In this document: one piece after another, positions 32,801 to 44,997 of the stretch | How the letters are laid out: each line of letters opens with the position of its first letter | How positions within the stretch are numbered: the first letter of the stretch is position 1 | NCBI GenBank assembly: GCA_010015675.1 | Contig: ML977064.1 | Span: 1-58,505 of the forward strand | Direction of reading: 5' to 3' | Origin: Byssothecium circinans | Lineage: Eukaryota > Ascomycota > Dothideomycetes > Pleosporales > Massarinaceae | DNA: 58,505 bases | Translations under genes and position numbers: made by a program | Notes under the pieces: generated by a model | The model's input: only the letters and a program-made list of their open reading frames with translations | Databases searched by the model: none | What the model was told of the DNA's origin: nothing

Positions 32801-35690
32801 TAACTTTCTATATCTAAATAACTCCTATTTATGAAGGGTCCTTCTTATAGATCTTCCTAATCTTATAAGGTAATATCTTGCTAATCTATCTAGTCTAACT
32901 AGGTAAGCTCTAGATTACTAGGCTTAATCTTCTATAGCGTGCTCTAGCAACCTTGCGCGCTAGTTCTTAGCTAAACATCATGCCTTTCTACTAATTAATA
33001 GCAGGATTGTGCTTCCTAAGCTAATTATATCTAATTAATATGTCTTCTTCTCTAAGATCTATAATATTAAGGGATGTTATATCTTTAATTCTAAGTATAT
33101 AGAATAACACTCCTTAGGTTTCTAACCTTAAGAATCTATTACTATAGGATATTAGTCTATTATTAGCTAATACTACTTATATTAGACGTTCTTTATCTTA
33201 ATAGGGTATATTAAATTTCTTAACTACTTATAGGGAGATAATTGTCTATATAGCTCTGCTATCTATAAGCGCTATAAGCCTGTATCTGTGTATGCGCACC
33301 TTTACCTTTAGTTGATAAATTAGTAGTTCTAGGTGTTGTACGTTATATAGAGTTATTGTAGGAATACTCTTACTAGCGTAACCTTATCCCTAGTAGTATC
33401 CTAGTTTTTTAACCCTCTAGGTTTCTTTAGGAACTAGCCTAACCCTTACTTATTAGATAAGTATATCTAATAGCTATTCTTGTAGTAGGCTGTCTATAAT
33501 AGGCGCGCGTACTCTACTGCTAGATTATCCCTTCTTAGGAAACCCTTCCTAAGTTTCTCTAATAGGTATACTTGATATATGTCATTAAAGCACTAGTTAT
33601 AAGGCAAGTCAGCGTGACTTCCTTTATTAATAGCGTTGTTAGGGGCTAGGGTTTTAGGCCTTGCAGGGAACTAGGTTACATTCACTAGCTCATCGCCTTA
33701 GGCTATCTATTCCTAATGCTGATTATCTAGCATTGTTTGCTAGTATTGCATAGAATCGCTGTACTTCCTCTAGCAAGTGTCCTTCTTAGATTCGCAGGGA
33801 AGGGCGGGGAGTATATAATGTTTATAATCCTTATCTATGTATTCCTTTAAGGTGAGTAGGTTATAATCATAACCTCTCTTATCCTACGCGGCCTCTTCCT
33901 TACAGAGCGTATAGTATATATAGCTAAGAATTGTCTTACACTATACCTAATCTTTCTCTTTATATTCTTAGTCCGTAGGGTGCTTTAAAGGGTGTTAGTA
34001 TTAGTAATTTTTTATTTTATATTCTAGTATATTACCGTCTATTAGTCCCACTAGCTAGTATCCTGCGATATACTTACTTAGCTAATGCATCTAGCAGTGC
34101 TAGTTATAGTACTTCTGCTATCTAATGCATTTATACTACTATTACTAATTGCTAAAGTAATAAGTGTAGTAAGCTGCTACTAGATAGTCTTTATCTAGAA
34201 CTATGATATGCGACGTTCGTCTAAGTTATCATCTTATCTTATCTTATTTACGTTTATAGTAGAGACACTAGCCCTCCTAGTAGTAATACTAATTAACTTC
34301 CTAGTATAGATCCTTCTCTAGTACTTCTACCCTAATATGTTCCCCTATAATATATAGGCCTTAGAGTTATATAGCCTCTACTACTACTTTACTAGCTTTT
34401 TCGCCGCATACTAATATAGGTATATTGCAAGTTAGTCCTTTATGCGTAGCACTAGCATACCTTTAGTATACTTTTGTATCTACACGCATCTAAACTACCT
34501 AGTCTAGTACCTTATTCTTAGCTAGACCTTAGCTTAGACGTAATACTCCTTCTTCCTAGGGATTAGTTTTCTTGATAACGTTATTAGATAGTTTACATGC
34601 TTGATCTAGTTCTAAAGGCAGGAAAGGAGTAGGCTGCTAACGTAGCACCTCTAGTTTATCCTCCTTAGGTCCCGTTGCCTAGAACTTAACTATCCTAATC
34701 TTGATCACCCTAAGCTTGCTAGCCTAGCCTTAGTTCTTTAGGTAGTTTCTATAGAAGTGTCCTACTTTACTGCACTAGAGACATGCCTTCTTCTTAAAGC
34801 ATTCCTAGTGTTATTTGTAGGTTAGGCTGTCTAGCTATCTTCCCTTACCTTTATTAAACTACTTCTTTTATTAGACTTTATCTATTATTACTACATTACT
34901 ATTATAGTTATAGCGTAGTGTCTTTAGCTTTCTATATCTTCTAGAGTTAGGAATAATAGTTATGTCCTATTATTTCTTCTACAGCGCTCGTTTGTAGAGC
35001 TAGTTGTTGATTTAGGTAGCTAGGTTAATTATATCTTGCGAGTTATCTAGCTTATTATAATAGATTATCCTATCCTTAACAGTTTCCTTTAGCCTGTTAT
35101 AGAAGGCCGTGCGTAATAACGTATCATCCTAATTAATCTTTAACTATAGTTATTTAAACTCTGTTATATACTTAGCGACTAACCTCTCTTGCTAGATCTA
35201 AAATATCTTTTGCTCTACTTAGGTCTCTTTATTAAGTTCCTTAAATACCTTTTAAATCTCTTTCTTAAATGCTGTCTAGCTCTTAAAGATAGCCTTCATG
35301 TCATCTTTGTAATACTTTATCTTGTTCATGAGATAATCATCTATAAAGGATTGCATCTAAGTAGCTACCTTGTCCTTTAGGTGCATACTAGCTGCGAGGA
35401 TTTTATCTTAATCCCCTATTATAGAGTTAAACTAATAGTATAAATCTATATTAGTAAGGAATAGCTTTAAGCTATCTTATCCTCTATTATACTTTTCTAG
35501 CGCTATAATCTTTCTATGGGGTACAGTGTCCTTAGCCTAGAGTTAAGTAGTTGCCTACATTAATCTATTAATCTATTTAGCCTATTACTATATCTAGTTA
35601 GCCTAGTTAGCTATTACTAATACTAGACTTAAAGCAGGTGTACTAATACTACTACTAGTAGCACGTAGGATAGCAGGAGCTACTATATTA
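29790..35690 (-). pseudogene. Decayed gag-pol of Gypsy-1
   Basis: Blocks seen on the minus strand, in order. A gag zinc knuckle (34783-34745) has the last Cys changed to Tyr. A reverse-transcriptase entry block resembles ILFxLKKNRKL...DYR (about 32540). The catalytic box reads YLDNILVY (32203-32182), its second Asp changed to Asn. An RNase H block follows, EIDVLDYALGAILL (31766-31717). An integrase core resembles IDFVIKLPKSLEPRS (about 30800) followed by ILVIINxLTKALIF. A chromodomain near 29800-29950 could tether integration to marked chromatin, as in other chromoviruses. Trp and Gln codons are now stops at dozens of sites, so the copy is dead. Frames at 35189-35380 on the other strand are shadows. 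Confidence 0.88.
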
Positions 35691-35725
35691 TACATTTAGG
35701 TTCTTAAACCTGTAGGTAGTTAAAG

Positions 35726-36187
35726 TATTACTAAGAGGTATACTTACTAAATCCTAGTCTATGTTAGAGGAGGCTAGTTAGTGTAAGGTGTATATATTAG
35801 GTAGTAGGCTTTAGTAGTTTAAGAGGTAAATATACTAAAGCAACTAATTCTATAATAAACTATAGAATAACTAAGTATTAATCTAGGTAAGAGATAAACT
35901 ATAGAGAGTTAACTATAAAGAACTAGAATTAGAAAGATAAAGGAAACTTGTCTAGTCTTTATACTACTCGTTCTATTCCTCTAATAAGTCCTTAATCCTG
36001 CCTAGAGCTTCTGCTCCTTTAGTTCCTAGGATCTCTTCCTAATCCTAGGATCTATAGGGATCTTTAAGCCTTAGCAGGATCATGATCACGTAACTAATGC
36101 CTTGACCCTACCTAGCGCTCTACTACCCAATACTCTTCCTAAGCGTATCGTTCCTGCGTGGCTGCGCTTATCTATTATCTTATAACA
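35726..36187 (-). repeat. 5' LTR of Gypsy-1
   Basis: 462 bp. Differences from the other LTR are mostly transitions plus one 1-bp indel near 36055. It would have held the promoter of the minus-strand transcript. Confidence 0.9.
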
Positions 36188-36899
36188 CTAAAGCCTTTAA
36201 CGTTCGCTATTAAACCCTCTCTTAACGCGCACGTGGAATTGCCTTTTAACTAATAATAGTACTAAACTATTTAAAACTTTTCTTAACTAAAGAGGACATG
36301 CTTATCTAATATATCCTTAACCTTAATTTATAAGGATTTGCACCTACCTTAGGTAAAGTGTTAGATATAGCGAATAAACTACTATATAAGTAGGGTATTA
36401 AGGAAGTACGTATTAACTAGGTAGTATAGTTTATAGACTATTTAGAATAGTTATAAATAGTTTAGAACTATTTAAAGGACTATTAGAGAGTACTATAGAA
36501 AGATCCTAAAGTAGTTAGCGTGTAGTTTAAGCTTATAGAGGATACTAAAGCTAAGTACAGTATATATAATAATAATATATATAACTTTAATAAGACTAGC
36601 TTTTAGATAGGTATTATTGGCTCTATAAAAGTGGTTACTAGCTTAAAGAAGCAAGAAAGGCCTATAATAGTTTAGCTAGGCGATAAGGAGTAGGTAATAG
36701 ATATTTAGAGTATATATTTAAATAGTATATATACCCTACTATTTATTATAACGTATTCCACCACCGAAGCGGCCACACCACCGAAGCGGCCACACCACCG
36801 AAGCGGCCACTTTTTCTTGGCAAGGAATATCAAAGAGTATTATCTTAATAACAAAGCTAAACCTTAATATTTTCTTTCAAAATTTTAAACCTAGATAGA

Positions 36900-37139
36900 N
36901 NNNNNNNNNNNNNNNNNNNNNNNNNNNNNNNNNNNNNNNNNNNNNNNNNNNNNNNNNNNNNNNNNNNNNNNNNNNNNNNNNNNNNNNNNNNNNNNNNNNN
37001 NNNNNNNNNNNNNNNNNNNNNNNNNNNNNNNNNNNNNNNNNNNNNNNNNNNNNNNNNNNNNNNNNNNNNNNNNNNNNNNNNNNNNNNNNNNNNNNNNNNN
37101 NNNNNNNNNNNNNNNNNNNNNNNNNNNNNNNNNNNNNNN
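36900..37139. other. Assembly gap (240 N)
   Basis: A run of N within element D. The matching interval in element E is about 319 bp, so the N length may not be the true size. Confidence 0.99.
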
Positions 37140-37542
37140 ATATACTAAATAAAGCTATATATAAGTTTAAAGTAAGTAAATACCTCTAAAACTAAAAGAT
37201 CTAGCCTAATATAGGTTTTTATAAAAATCTTAACACTGCCTTATAATAAAGCTTATATAAGCTATTTTCTTATAGCTAACTATTTATATTACTACTATAT
37301 ATATATATAAAGTTTATTAAAAGAAAAGAACTAAGGATATCTAGCTAGAGAAAATATTTAATTATAGTTTTCTAATTTTAGGAATCTCTACCCTCCCTAC
37401 GCTAATTCTCTAATAGGTCTAGGCTGCACGCTATAATTTTAGTACTAATAGGTGTATTATCTATACATAAACTAGCTCTAAAGTTATTATAACTTATTTA
37501 GCTAGTTTAGTAGGTATTTATACGCTATATACTAAAAGTAGC

Positions 37543-38017
37543 TGTTACTAAGGGGTATACTTGCCAAGCCTGATCCGTGTTAGGGGAGGTCGATTAGTGT
37601 AAGGTGTATACGTCAGGTAGTGTGCTTTAGTAGTTTAAGAGGCAAACGTGCAAAAGTAACTAATTCTATAACCAACTATAGAATAACTAAGTATTAATCT
37701 AGGTAAGAGATGAACTATAGAGAGTTAACTATAAAGAATTAGAATTAGAAAGATAAAGGAAATCCGTCTAGTCTTTATACCGCTTATTCTATTCCTTTAA
37801 TCCTATAATCTCTAGAGATCCTAAGATTATCCCTAATCTCTTAATCTCTTAAGATCTAGAGATTAGTCTATGATCTCTATTCTTAGCAAGATCAATGTCA
37901 CGTGATCACTAACTTAATCCTACCCTGCGCATTATTATGTTGCTATCCTCTAGTCTTAACACCCTTCACACTGTGTTATCTAGTCTTAAATACCCTATAT
38001 CTATTCTATTTATAACA
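37543..38017 (-). repeat. 3' LTR of Gypsy-2
   Basis: 475 bp, TGTTAC...ATAACA on the plus strand. It matches 44523-44997 apart from transitions. Confidence 0.93.
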
Positions 38018-38034
38018 TCATCCCCCTCTTTAGG
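38018..38034 (-). promoter_or_regulatory. Polypurine tract of Gypsy-2
   Basis: The minus strand reads CTAAAGAGGGGGATGA directly next to the LTR, in the same place as in Gypsy-1. Confidence 0.82.
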
Positions 38035-38167
38035 ATTATCATCCTAATAATTATAAAGGTCTAGCCACTATGCCACATCTAGCCTTAGCTAGCATATAAA
38101 GCGCACGAGTTCCTTACTATAGGTAGTATCATATCCTCCTTAGATATTCTTTAACCTTCTACCTAAC

Positions 38168-38880
38168 CATGCCTAAGGAATCCCGTCCTTAAGTCCTAAA
38201 GGTTCCTTATACAGATCCTCTATCTGTTCCTGCCAACACGTCTGCTGCTCGTTGAAAGCTGCTTGCTCGTCGCGTTCTAGCAAACGGTCGCGAGATGCCT
38301 TCTCCTTATTCTGCATGTCATAAGGAGAGCTAGAAGTGCATCATAAGCCTAGATTCTAGGCGTTATTTTAAGTGTATAGATTACAACTGCAAGTGTGACC
38401 TAGTCATGACTCCTTATGAATAGGCTAAGCTAGATACAAAATATAGTCATCTTCACATCCTAATTCTTAAGTCTTAGCTAGAGTTAAAGAAGCTTAATCA
38501 TTAAGAGAAAGAGATGTACTATCAAGAGCTAGCCTTAATAAAAGAGATGGAGGGCCTTAAGCGTAAGGCTAGGTCTTTAACTACTGCTCCTAAGAGTATA
38601 GATGCTACTATTACGCCTTTACCGCTGCTACCTATATTATTGACTGACCTAGGCTAGTTGCAGGCTAACTCTTCTCTCTTATTTAACGCTTCCCTATCTT
38701 TTAACTTTTCTACTTTCCTAGCGAACTTAGAACTACTGCCTTTAGATACTATTAGTAATAGTTCTTTACTAAATCCTTGTAGCCCGTAAGATTCTATATT
38801 AGTTCCTAGGTATTCTAGCTATCTAGCTAGTCTTTCTATTTAACTAAGTATTTCCACTAACGTTTGAATTTCTGTAGATC
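38168..38880 (+). pseudogene. Cys-rich counter-oriented ORF in Gypsy-2
   Basis: On the plus strand, opposite to gag-pol and between the chromodomain and the 3' LTR, a frame starts MPKESRP (38168). A second ATG at 38295 begins MPSPYSACHKES. A cysteine pattern follows (ACHKES, KCIISLDSRRYFKC, NCKCDLV), then a charged helical stretch (38450-38580) and a Ser/Leu-rich tail. Only a few stops, each RIP-like. From memory, similar short Cys-rich hypothetical proteins followed by a coiled coil are common near repeats in fungal genomes, but I cannot name a family. The position is shared with Gypsy-1, so it belongs to the element. It may be an accessory protein or an antisense regulator. Confidence 0.6.
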
Positions 38881-41800
38881 CTTGATTTCTTTGACCTCAT
38901 AATCCTTGTCCTTAAGCTTGATTCGTGTTTCTAGCTTAGCGTCTAGTAGTGCTAGTTTAAGGAGTGATTTATAAAAGATAGGGTATATGCACATGCCTTT
39001 AGGGAGTTCTAGCTTGAACGTTACTAGTCCTTTAGCCTCTAGGATTTGAAAAGGTCCTATTCAGAGGTTGTCTAGTTTGTCGCATGGCCGTTTAGTTTTC
39101 AAATTTTTTTATAATAGGAAAACTTTATCCCCCTCTTTAAGGGTTAGTCTCTTAAGCCTTTTCTTGTTCACTAATTTAGCTATCATAAGGTTCCTTTAAG
39201 CTATTCATTGGCTCAGTTCATTATGCAATTCGCGAAGTAGTCGCGCCTTATTATTAGCTCTAGCTAAAAGGCTCTTAACGTCCTTAGGATCCTAATAAGC
39301 AATTAGCTCATATCTATAATTCATGTAATACGGTAAGTATCCTATTATCAAGGATCTCGTGCTGTTGTAGGCTAATTATGCTATTAGTAGAAGTTTAACC
39401 TAGTTATCCTACAGCTTATTAGCGTACATCCTTAGGTACTATTCTAGTGTCTAGTTCGTTCATTCCATCTAACCATCTATCTATAAGTGAAAGCTAGTTA
39501 AAAGCTTCCTATTAACCCTAAGTTTTACTAGGAACGTACTCTAATACTTAGAGGTGAATAGTATTCTATGATTAGTAATAAACTATTCTAGCATACTATA
39601 TTAACTAATGAGTGCCTTAGTTACTTCGTAAGCTATTTCCTTAGCTATAACCATTTCTTCTATTAGTACGAATATTAATGCTTTAGTTAATTAGTCAACG
39701 ATTACTAGTATCAAGTCGCATAGCCATGCTATTCTAGGTTCTAATAATTTTAGGAGCTTTATAATGAAGTCTATCATAACGCTAATCCATAGGCGTGCGA
39801 GTAGTTCTAGCAATTAGAGTAATCTATAGGGCTTATGTCTCTTAGGCTTATCCTTAGAATAGGCTAAATAGTTGCTTATCGCGTTCTAAACTATTTTTCA
39901 TACATTAGGGATTAAGTACTTATTTAAGATCTATTAAACTATTTCGTTAATCCTAGGGTGTCCATATTTCTTAGACTCGTGTAACCTTTGGATAAGTATC
40001 TACGCTTTATCCCCTTAGACTCGTCGACATCTATTAGGCTCCTAGGTAAGCTTATTAAGCTTCTTATCCTATAACTATATGACCTTAGTTACCTTAGCCA
40101 ATCATTTAACTAGAGTTCCTCTAAATAGTTATAGTTGATTATAGTCTAGACTACTATCTATATCCTTCTATAGGACCACGTCGTGTGTAATAGGTCTGTC
40201 TATTTCCTAAAAGTTAGATCTTTAGCTAAGAGCGTCCGCCGCTCTATTTAGCAATCCTAGGCGATGGTGGACCTTAAAGTCGTAATCTACTATTATTTTA
40301 GCCTATCTAACCTATTATTAGTTAAGTTTCTTAGTCATTATAAAACTTATTAGGTTCTAGTAATCTAAATATACCTCTACCTAGTATCTAGCGCTTACTA
40401 GCTAGGCTCACTATTATTTAAAGGAGTCTACTATCACTAGTAGTTCTTTATCATAAACATCGTAGTTAAGTTCTACTCCTAAGAACTTCTAAGAATAGTA
40501 GAATACTAGTCTTCATTTCCTATTATTACCTTATTATAAGAGAATCGCTCCTAAGGTGTAGTTTAATGCATCTGTTTCTACTCGCAGTAGTCATTCTAGG
40601 TCATGCATCTAAAGCATAGGGGCTAACAAGAATAGTTCTTTAAGCTTTTTAAAAGCCTTCTATTATTCTTGTCCCTATTAGAATCCCTTCTCTTTCTTAG
40701 TAATTTCTATAAGAGGCGCTGTAGTCTTCGAGTATCCCTAAATGAATTTCTAGTAGAAGTTAGCGAATCCTAGGAAGGATTGCACGTCCTTAACTATCTT
40801 AGGTTTTAGCTATTTTCTTATAGTTTTGACTTTCTTTAGGTCTATAGCAATGCTATCTCATGAAATAATAAATCCTAAGTAATCCATCTCTGTAACGTGG
40901 AATTCACATTTTTCTAGCTGTAAGGGTAATTAATACTTCTTAAGCTTCCTAAGCACCTTCTTAACGTGTTTAATATAATCCTTAAGCGTTCCTAACGTAT
41001 ACACTAGTATGTCGTCTAGGTACGCAGTCATAAAAACGTCCAAGTATTTATAGAGTGCTCTGTTAATAAGTGCCTAAAACGTCGTAGGCGCGTTCATTAG
41101 TCTAAAGGGCATAACTGTATACTCATACAATCTATACTAAGTTTTAAAGGTAGTCAGCCATTTAAAGCCCTTAGCTATCTATATTTAATAGAATCTATCT
41201 TATATATTGAATTTTGTGATCTACTTGACCCCTTAGAGGCGATCTATAAGTTCTTAGATTAAAGGAAAGGGGTAATGATTCTTCCTTATAACATAGTTAA
41301 GCTATCTAAAATCCACATAAAGTCGCAGCTTTCCATTCTTCTTTAGGATAAAGAGAATTAGTGAAGCTATCAGGCTCACACTCTCTTATATATATCCTTA
41401 TTTTAAGTTCTTCTTAATATACTCTTACAGTTCCAACTGCTAGTCCTAAGTAAGCGGATATATTAGTCCTAGGCGTAGCTTCACACCTTCTTCTAGGTAA
41501 ATCTCGTAATCCTATTCCTAGTGTTCTAGTAATATGGTTTCTTCTATTTCTTTAAATAGGTCTTGAAACTCCTCATATTCTAGTAGTATTGTTAGTTAGG
41601 GTTTATCCTTTATAGGCGCAACTCTCTGTATCTAAATAACTCTTATCTATAAAGGGTCCTTCTTATAGATCTTCTTAATCTTATAAGGTGATATCTTGCT
41701 AATCTATCTAGTCTAACTAGGTGAGCTTTAGATTACTAGGCTCAATCTTCTATAGCGTATTCTAGCAACCTTGCGCGCTAGTTCTCAGCTAAACATTATG

Positions 41801-44480
41801 CCTTTCTACTAATCTATGGCAGGATTATGCTTCCTAAGCTAATTATAACTAATTAACATATCTTCTTTACTAAGATCTATGATGTTGAGGGATGTCATAT
41901 CTTTAATTCTAAGTAAGTGGAATAATACTTCTTAGGTCTCTAACCTTAAGAATCTATTACTATAGGACATTAGTCTATCATCAGCTAATACTACTCATAT
42001 TAGATGTTTCTTATCTTGATAGGGTATATTATATTTCTTAACTACTTGTAAGGAGATAATTATCTATGTAGCTCTACTATCTACTAGTGCTATAAGTCTG
42101 CGTCCGTGTATACGTACCTCTACCTTTAATTAGTAAACTAGTAGATCTAGGTGTCGTACGTTATATAAGGTTATTATAGGAATGCTCTTACTAGCGTAAC
42201 CCTATCTCTAGTGGTATCCTAGTTTTTTAACCTTTAGAGTCCTTTCAAGAACCTTCCTACTATTTATTCTTTAGGCAGGTGAACTTGATAGTCATCTATA
42301 TAGCATGCTATCTAAGGTAAGCGTCCGTGCTCTACCTCTAAGTTATTATGTCGTGGGAAACCCTTCCTAAGTTTCTCTAATAGGTGTGCTTGATACATGT
42401 CATTAAAGCACTGTTTGTAGGGTAGGTTATTATAACTTTCCCTTATAATAGCTCTAGGTAGGCGTCTCATAGTCTAAGTATGCAAGATGTTATCTCTAGT
42501 AGCCCTGCCTTCTAGATAGCTTCGTAGCTAGTATTGCGTCTCTAGTAACGTTCGCTATATCTATCACGTAAGCGTCGTCTTTCGTCTGAACGCGTCTTCC
42601 TTAGTTTTATTAAGAAGAGCTAGGAATTCATGTCATTAGTATACTATTGCTAAGCATTTAGAAGGGGGTAATAGCTTATAGTTAGCTCCGTGCTATATCT
42701 ATGCTACTTCTTCCTTTAAAAGGAGGTAGAACATGCATCCTAGGAGTGCCTTACACTTATTCTACTTAAGCTCCTTATGTCCCTTATCTAAAGGGTGTCC
42801 CATAGGGTAATAGTAGAGACATGCGTTATTTTTATATACTATTACTTCCCTATCTATTCATCTAGCTAGCTAGTATCCTGCAACATGCTTACTAAGCTAG
42901 TATAGTTAGTAGTGCATATCATAGCACCTACTCTATCCTAGGCGTTCGTGCCATTTTTGCTAATACTTGAAATGGTGTACGTGGTAGTTGTCTTCCATGC
43001 AGTCTTTTTTTAAGAGAAGGGCGTAAGAGGCTCGTCTAGGCGTGTATCGCACGCTTTATCTTTCTTATAGGTAAGTAACATAGTGCTCCCTCATGCAGTT
43101 ATACTACTTAACTTTGTTATATTTATTATTAATCTTAATTTATTATACCTTCATTTATAGACCTTGCTCCCTTATTGCTATCATTACTACTTTATAGGCA
43201 TAGCTACCGCGTACTAACGTATCTTAGATACACGTTTTGCCTCTGTGCGCGTCGTCTCTACACATCTAGCATAGATTATCTTTAAGTTATTAAAGGACCT
43301 TATAGTCATCTATCTAGTTTAAAGGGTAAGTTGCTAGGGCTAAAATAGATTCTATGTTACTAACGTTATCATTAGTTAATTCTGTGGCCTAATCTTGCTC
43401 TAAAGGTAGGTAAGGAGTAAGTTACTAACGTGGCACCTCTAGTTTACCCTCTTTAGGTCCCATTACCTTAAACTTAATCATCCTAATTTTGACTGCTCTA
43501 AGCTTGCTTGCCTAGCTCTAGTTCTTTAGGTAGTTTCTGCAGAAGTGTCCTACTTTACCACATTAGAGATATGCTCTTTTCTTGAAGCGTTCCTAGCGTT
43601 GTTCATAGGTTAGGCTATCTAGCTATTTTCCCTTGCCCTTATTAAACTACTTTCTTTATTAGACTTTGTCTATTATTACTACATTACTGTCGCGGTTATA
43701 TCATGGTGTCTTTAGCTTTCTATGTTAACTAAAGTTAGGAATAATTATTATGTCCTATTACTTCTTCTATATTACTTGTTCATAGAGCCTGTTATTAATT
43801 TAGGTGGCTAGGTTAATAATGTCTTGTAAGTCTTCTAGCTTATTATGATAGATTATGCTATCCTTAACAGTTTCCTTCAGCCTATTATAGAAGGCTGTGC
43901 GCAACAGTGTATTATCCTAATTAATCTTTAACTATAGTTGTTTAAACTTCGTTACATACCTAGCAACTAACCTATCCTACTAGATTTGAGATATCTTTTG
44001 CTCTGCCTAGGTCTCTTTATTAAGTTCTCTAAACGCCTTCTAGATCTCTTCCTTAAACGCTGTCTAGCTCTTAAAGATAGTCTTTATATCATCTTTATAA
44101 TGCCTTATCTTATTTATAAGATAGTTATCTATGAAGGGTTGCATCTACGTGGCTGCCTTGTCCTTTAGGTGCATGCTGGCCGCGAGGATTTTATCTAAGT
44201 CCTCTATTAGGGCATTGAATCAACAGTACAAATCCATGTTAGTGAGGAATGGCTTCAAGCTATCTCATCCTCTATCATACTTCTCTAGCGCTGTAATCTT
44301 CCTATAGGGTATAGTATCCTTAGCCTAGAGTTAAGTAATCACCTGCATTAACCTATTAATCTATTTAGCTTGTTACTATAACTAGTTAGCCTAGTTAGCC
44401 TAGTTAGCCATTACTAATGCTAGACTTAAAGTAGGTGTACTAACACTACTACTAGCGGCACATGGGGTAGCAGGAGCTGC
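38790..44480 (-). pseudogene. Decayed gag-pol of Gypsy-2
   Basis: Minus-strand blocks in order. A gag zinc knuckle lies at 43575-43531, with its first and last Cys changed to Tyr. A reverse-transcriptase block resembles ILFILKKNGKLRLYVDFR (about 41375-41320). The catalytic box YLDDILVY is intact (41022-41000). RNase H and integrase regions follow, collinear with Gypsy-1. The chromodomain (about 38930-38800) reads DYEVKEIKDLQKFKR followed after a stop by WKYLVK. In chromoviruses this C-terminal chromodomain guides integrase to chromatin. The many TAG/TAA stops are nearly all at expected Trp or Gln codons. The frame at 43986-44168 on the other strand is a shadow. Confidence 0.9.
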
Positions 44481-44522
44481 TATTATGTATGTTTAGGTTC
44501 TTAAACCTGTAGGTAGTTAAAG

Positions 44523-44997
44523 TATTACTAAGGGGTATACTTGCTAAGCCTAATCCGTGTTAGGGGAGGTCGATTAGTGTAAGGTGTATACGTTAGGTAG
44601 TATACTTTAGTAGTTTAAGTAGTAAACGTGCAAAAACAACTAATTCTATAACTAACTATAGAATAACTAAGTATTAATCTAGGTAAGAGATGAACTATAG
44701 AGAGTTAACTACGAAGAATTAAAATTAGAAAGATAAAGGAAATCCGTCTAGTCTTTATACCGCTCATTCTGTTCCTTTAATCCTGTAATCTCTAGAGATC
44801 TTAAGATCGTCCCTGATCTCTTAATCTCTTAAGATCTAGAGATTAGTCCGTAATCTCTGTTCTTGGCGAGATTAATGTCACGTAATCGCTGACCTAATCC
44901 TGCCCTGCGCATCATCATGTTGCTATCCTCTGGTCTTAATACCCTTCGCGCTGCATTGTCTAGTCCTAGATACCCTATATCTATTCTATTCATAACA
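44523..44997 (-). repeat. 5' LTR of Gypsy-2
   Basis: 475 bp. It begins TATTAC instead of TGTTAC, a G-to-A change. Confidence 0.93.

Larger units (their letters stand above)
28589..36187 (-). mobile_element. Gypsy-type LTR retrotransposon 1 (chromodomain type)
   Basis: 7599 bp with LTRs at both ends and target repeats CTGAA (28584-28588) and CTAAA (36188-36192), differing by one RIP-type change. Coding runs on the minus strand: gag near 35.6-34.7 kb, reverse transcriptase about 32.6-32.1 kb, RNase H about 31.9-31.3 kb, integrase about 31.2-30.5 kb, chromodomain about 29.9-29.8 kb. Inserted in transposon B. Confidence 0.92.
37543..44997 (-). mobile_element. Gypsy-type LTR retrotransposon 2 (chromodomain type)
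   Basis: 7455 bp, with LTRs of exactly 475 bp each and a perfect 5-bp target duplication GTAGC (37538-37542, 44998-45002). Same family and orientation as Gypsy-1 but less decayed. Coding on the minus strand: gag about 44.4-43.5 kb, reverse transcriptase about 41.4-41.0 kb, integrase about 40-39.5 kb, chromodomain about 38.9-38.8 kb. Inserted in element D. Confidence 0.94.

Noticed and set aside
35189..35380. 63-codon Leu-rich plus-strand frame, similar to 43986-44168
   Set aside because: Both are antisense to gag in the two Gypsy copies. Their similarity reflects the shared element, not a membrane protein.
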